Part shown: positions 5,448 to 6,212 of the stretch, in pieces
Layout of the letters: each line of letters opens with the position of its first letter
How positions within the stretch are numbered: the stretch's first letter is position 1
Assembly: GCA_002455375.1 (NCBI GenBank)
Contig: DKKR01000045.1
Coordinates: forward strand, 17,820-24,031
Reading direction: 5' to 3'
DNA length: 6,212 bases
Origin: Bacteroidetes bacterium UBA6661
GTDB lineage: Bacteria > Bacteroidota > Bacteroidia > AKYH767-A > OLB10
Made by a program: the position numbers and the translations under genes
Notes under the pieces: model-generated
What the model was told of the DNA's origin: nothing
The model's database searches: none
Seen by the model: the letters and a program-made list of their open reading frames with translations, nothing else

Positions 5448-6212
5448 TTACTTACTTAGGATAAGTTTCTTTGTTGCTGAATGTACACCATCACTAACCT
5501 GGAGTAAATATGCGCCAGCTGTTAAAGACGGTGTCTTTATAGCAATGAATTTTTCTTTTAACTCAGAAGTAGTATGGTAAACTATTTTTCCGGTAACATC
5601 AGATAGTTGAATTATTATTTTGTTTTTTGGTTGTTCAACAAAATGAATATTCAGTTCAGAAGTATTGAATATAATACCGGAAATAAATCCATCATTCTTT
5701 ACTTCGTTAATCCCAGTTGCAGCACTCATTCTATCAAAGTAAACCCAACTGCCGTTACCACTGTTTTCAACCCATGCTACACCCACATCGTTGGTAGTTC
5801 CGCTAAAAGCCGAAATTACAGGTAAATGATAGGAAGGTGTGTCAACAATATTAAAATCACTATAGGCAACAGGTGTGCTGAATACTGAAGGATTATTAAG
5901 CGAGGCATTGGTAAACATCATCGGAAACGGAGTTGGTGGTAGTGTAGCATTGGAGTTATAGTAAGTTAAATAACAACCCCAGGCACCAAAAAATTCATAA
6001 TGACAGGCATCAAAGTTATAATTACTAAAACCATTATTGCCTGCAACTATTTGTTCGGCCCCGTAATTATCTCCATTATCGGTACTGATACGACATTTTA
6101 TTACTTGGGAAGTGTCTCCTTCTGTAAAGAAAAACCAAACGGTATTATAATTGTAAACCGTCTTGAACTGTTTCTTTTTTACAGCGGTATTGGTAACAAT
6201 ATCAATAAAAGC
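5448..6212 (-). CDS. Secreted protein with Asp-box-like motif and T9SS type A C-terminal sorting domain (5' truncated)
   Basis: On the minus strand the frame is open from the right edge to its stop at 5448-5450, giving 254 residues of the C-terminal end. ATG codons at 5916-5921 are internal, because clear coding sequence continues upstream to the window edge. In fragment numbering, residues 43-50 read STDNGDNY, fitting the Asp-box pattern SxDxGxx(W/F/Y) of BNR/sialidase-like beta-propellers, so the exported part may be a propeller. From about residue 167 to the end there is a T9SS type A sorting domain: LNIHF, IIIQLSDVTGKIVYHT, LTAGAYLLQVSDG and the basic ending KKLILSK. The usual Pro-Asn-Pro at its start is replaced by IFNTS. 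The protein is expected to cross the inner membrane by Sec and be secreted or surface-anchored through T9SS. It converges with the YgjV-like gene with 6 bases between stops. Enzymatic function cannot be inferred. Confidence 0.85.
   Translation of the reverse strand, partial: AFIDIVTNTAVKKKQFKTVYNYNTVWFFFTEGDTSQVIKCRISTDNGDNYGAEQIVAGNNGFSNYNFDACHYEFFGAWGCYLTYYNSNATLPPTPFPMMFTNASLNNPSVFSTPVAYSDFNIVDTPSYHLPVISAFSGTTNDVGVAWVENSGNGSWVYFDRMSAATGINEVKNDGFISGIIFNTSELNIHFVEQPKNKIIIQLSDVTGKIVYHTTSELKEKFIAIKTPSLTAGAYLLQVSDGVHSATKKLILSK

Noticed and set aside
5452..5466. Small hairpin ACTTA-GGA-TAAGT at the convergent gene ends as a bidirectional terminator
   Set aside because: It has only five AT-rich pairs and lies inside the 3' end of the minus-strand gene. 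It is too weak to call.
5607..5825. Plus-strand reading frame opposite the T9SS gene
   Set aside because: It overlaps a clear sorting domain on the other strand and has no domain, promoter or plausible start context.
1..6212. Mobile element, CRISPR array, tRNA/rRNA, toxin-antitoxin or defence system
   Set aside because: I saw no transposase or integrase, no regularly spaced direct repeats, no structural RNA gene and no small two-gene toxin module.

Overview
The window looks like ordinary chromosomal DNA from a member of the Bacteroidota. It is AT-rich. None of the genes has a clear Shine-Dalgarno sequence before its start. Three intergenic regions carry matches to the Bacteroidota -7 box (TAnnTTTG). 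The last gene ends in a type IX secretion (T9SS) sorting domain, and two genes encode outer-membrane beta-barrel proteins. Genus and species cannot be told from the sequence alone.

Layout, left to right. (1) The 3' end of a large outer-membrane beta-barrel gene, open to the left edge and ending at 917, followed by a GC-rich hairpin terminator. (2) A small secreted or outer-membrane protein, best read from a TTG at 1094. Its upstream region holds a candidate promoter and two nested inverted repeats. (3) A two-gene operon, 1771-4697, encoding a 2-oxoacid:ferredoxin oxidoreductase: a gamma-alpha fusion subunit (korA type) and the thiamine-diphosphate/iron-sulfur beta subunit (korB type). (4) A small membrane protein, 4827-5441, with three membrane segments resembling YgjV and a soluble C-terminal part that looks like a divergent GNAT acetyltransferase. 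(5) On the opposite strand, converging with only 6 bases between the stop codons, the 3' end of a secreted protein with an Asp-box-like motif and a T9SS C-terminal domain, open to the right edge.

The only evident functional unit is the korAB pair, which together would make a CoA-dependent 2-oxoacid oxidoreductase, most likely the 2-oxoglutarate to succinyl-CoA step. The other genes appear to be independent neighbours, not a pathway. I see no mobile element, CRISPR array, tRNA, rRNA or defence system. The less ordinary items are the YgjV/GNAT-like fusion, the nested inverted repeats around the promoter of the second gene, and a possible leaderless start for the membrane protein gene.
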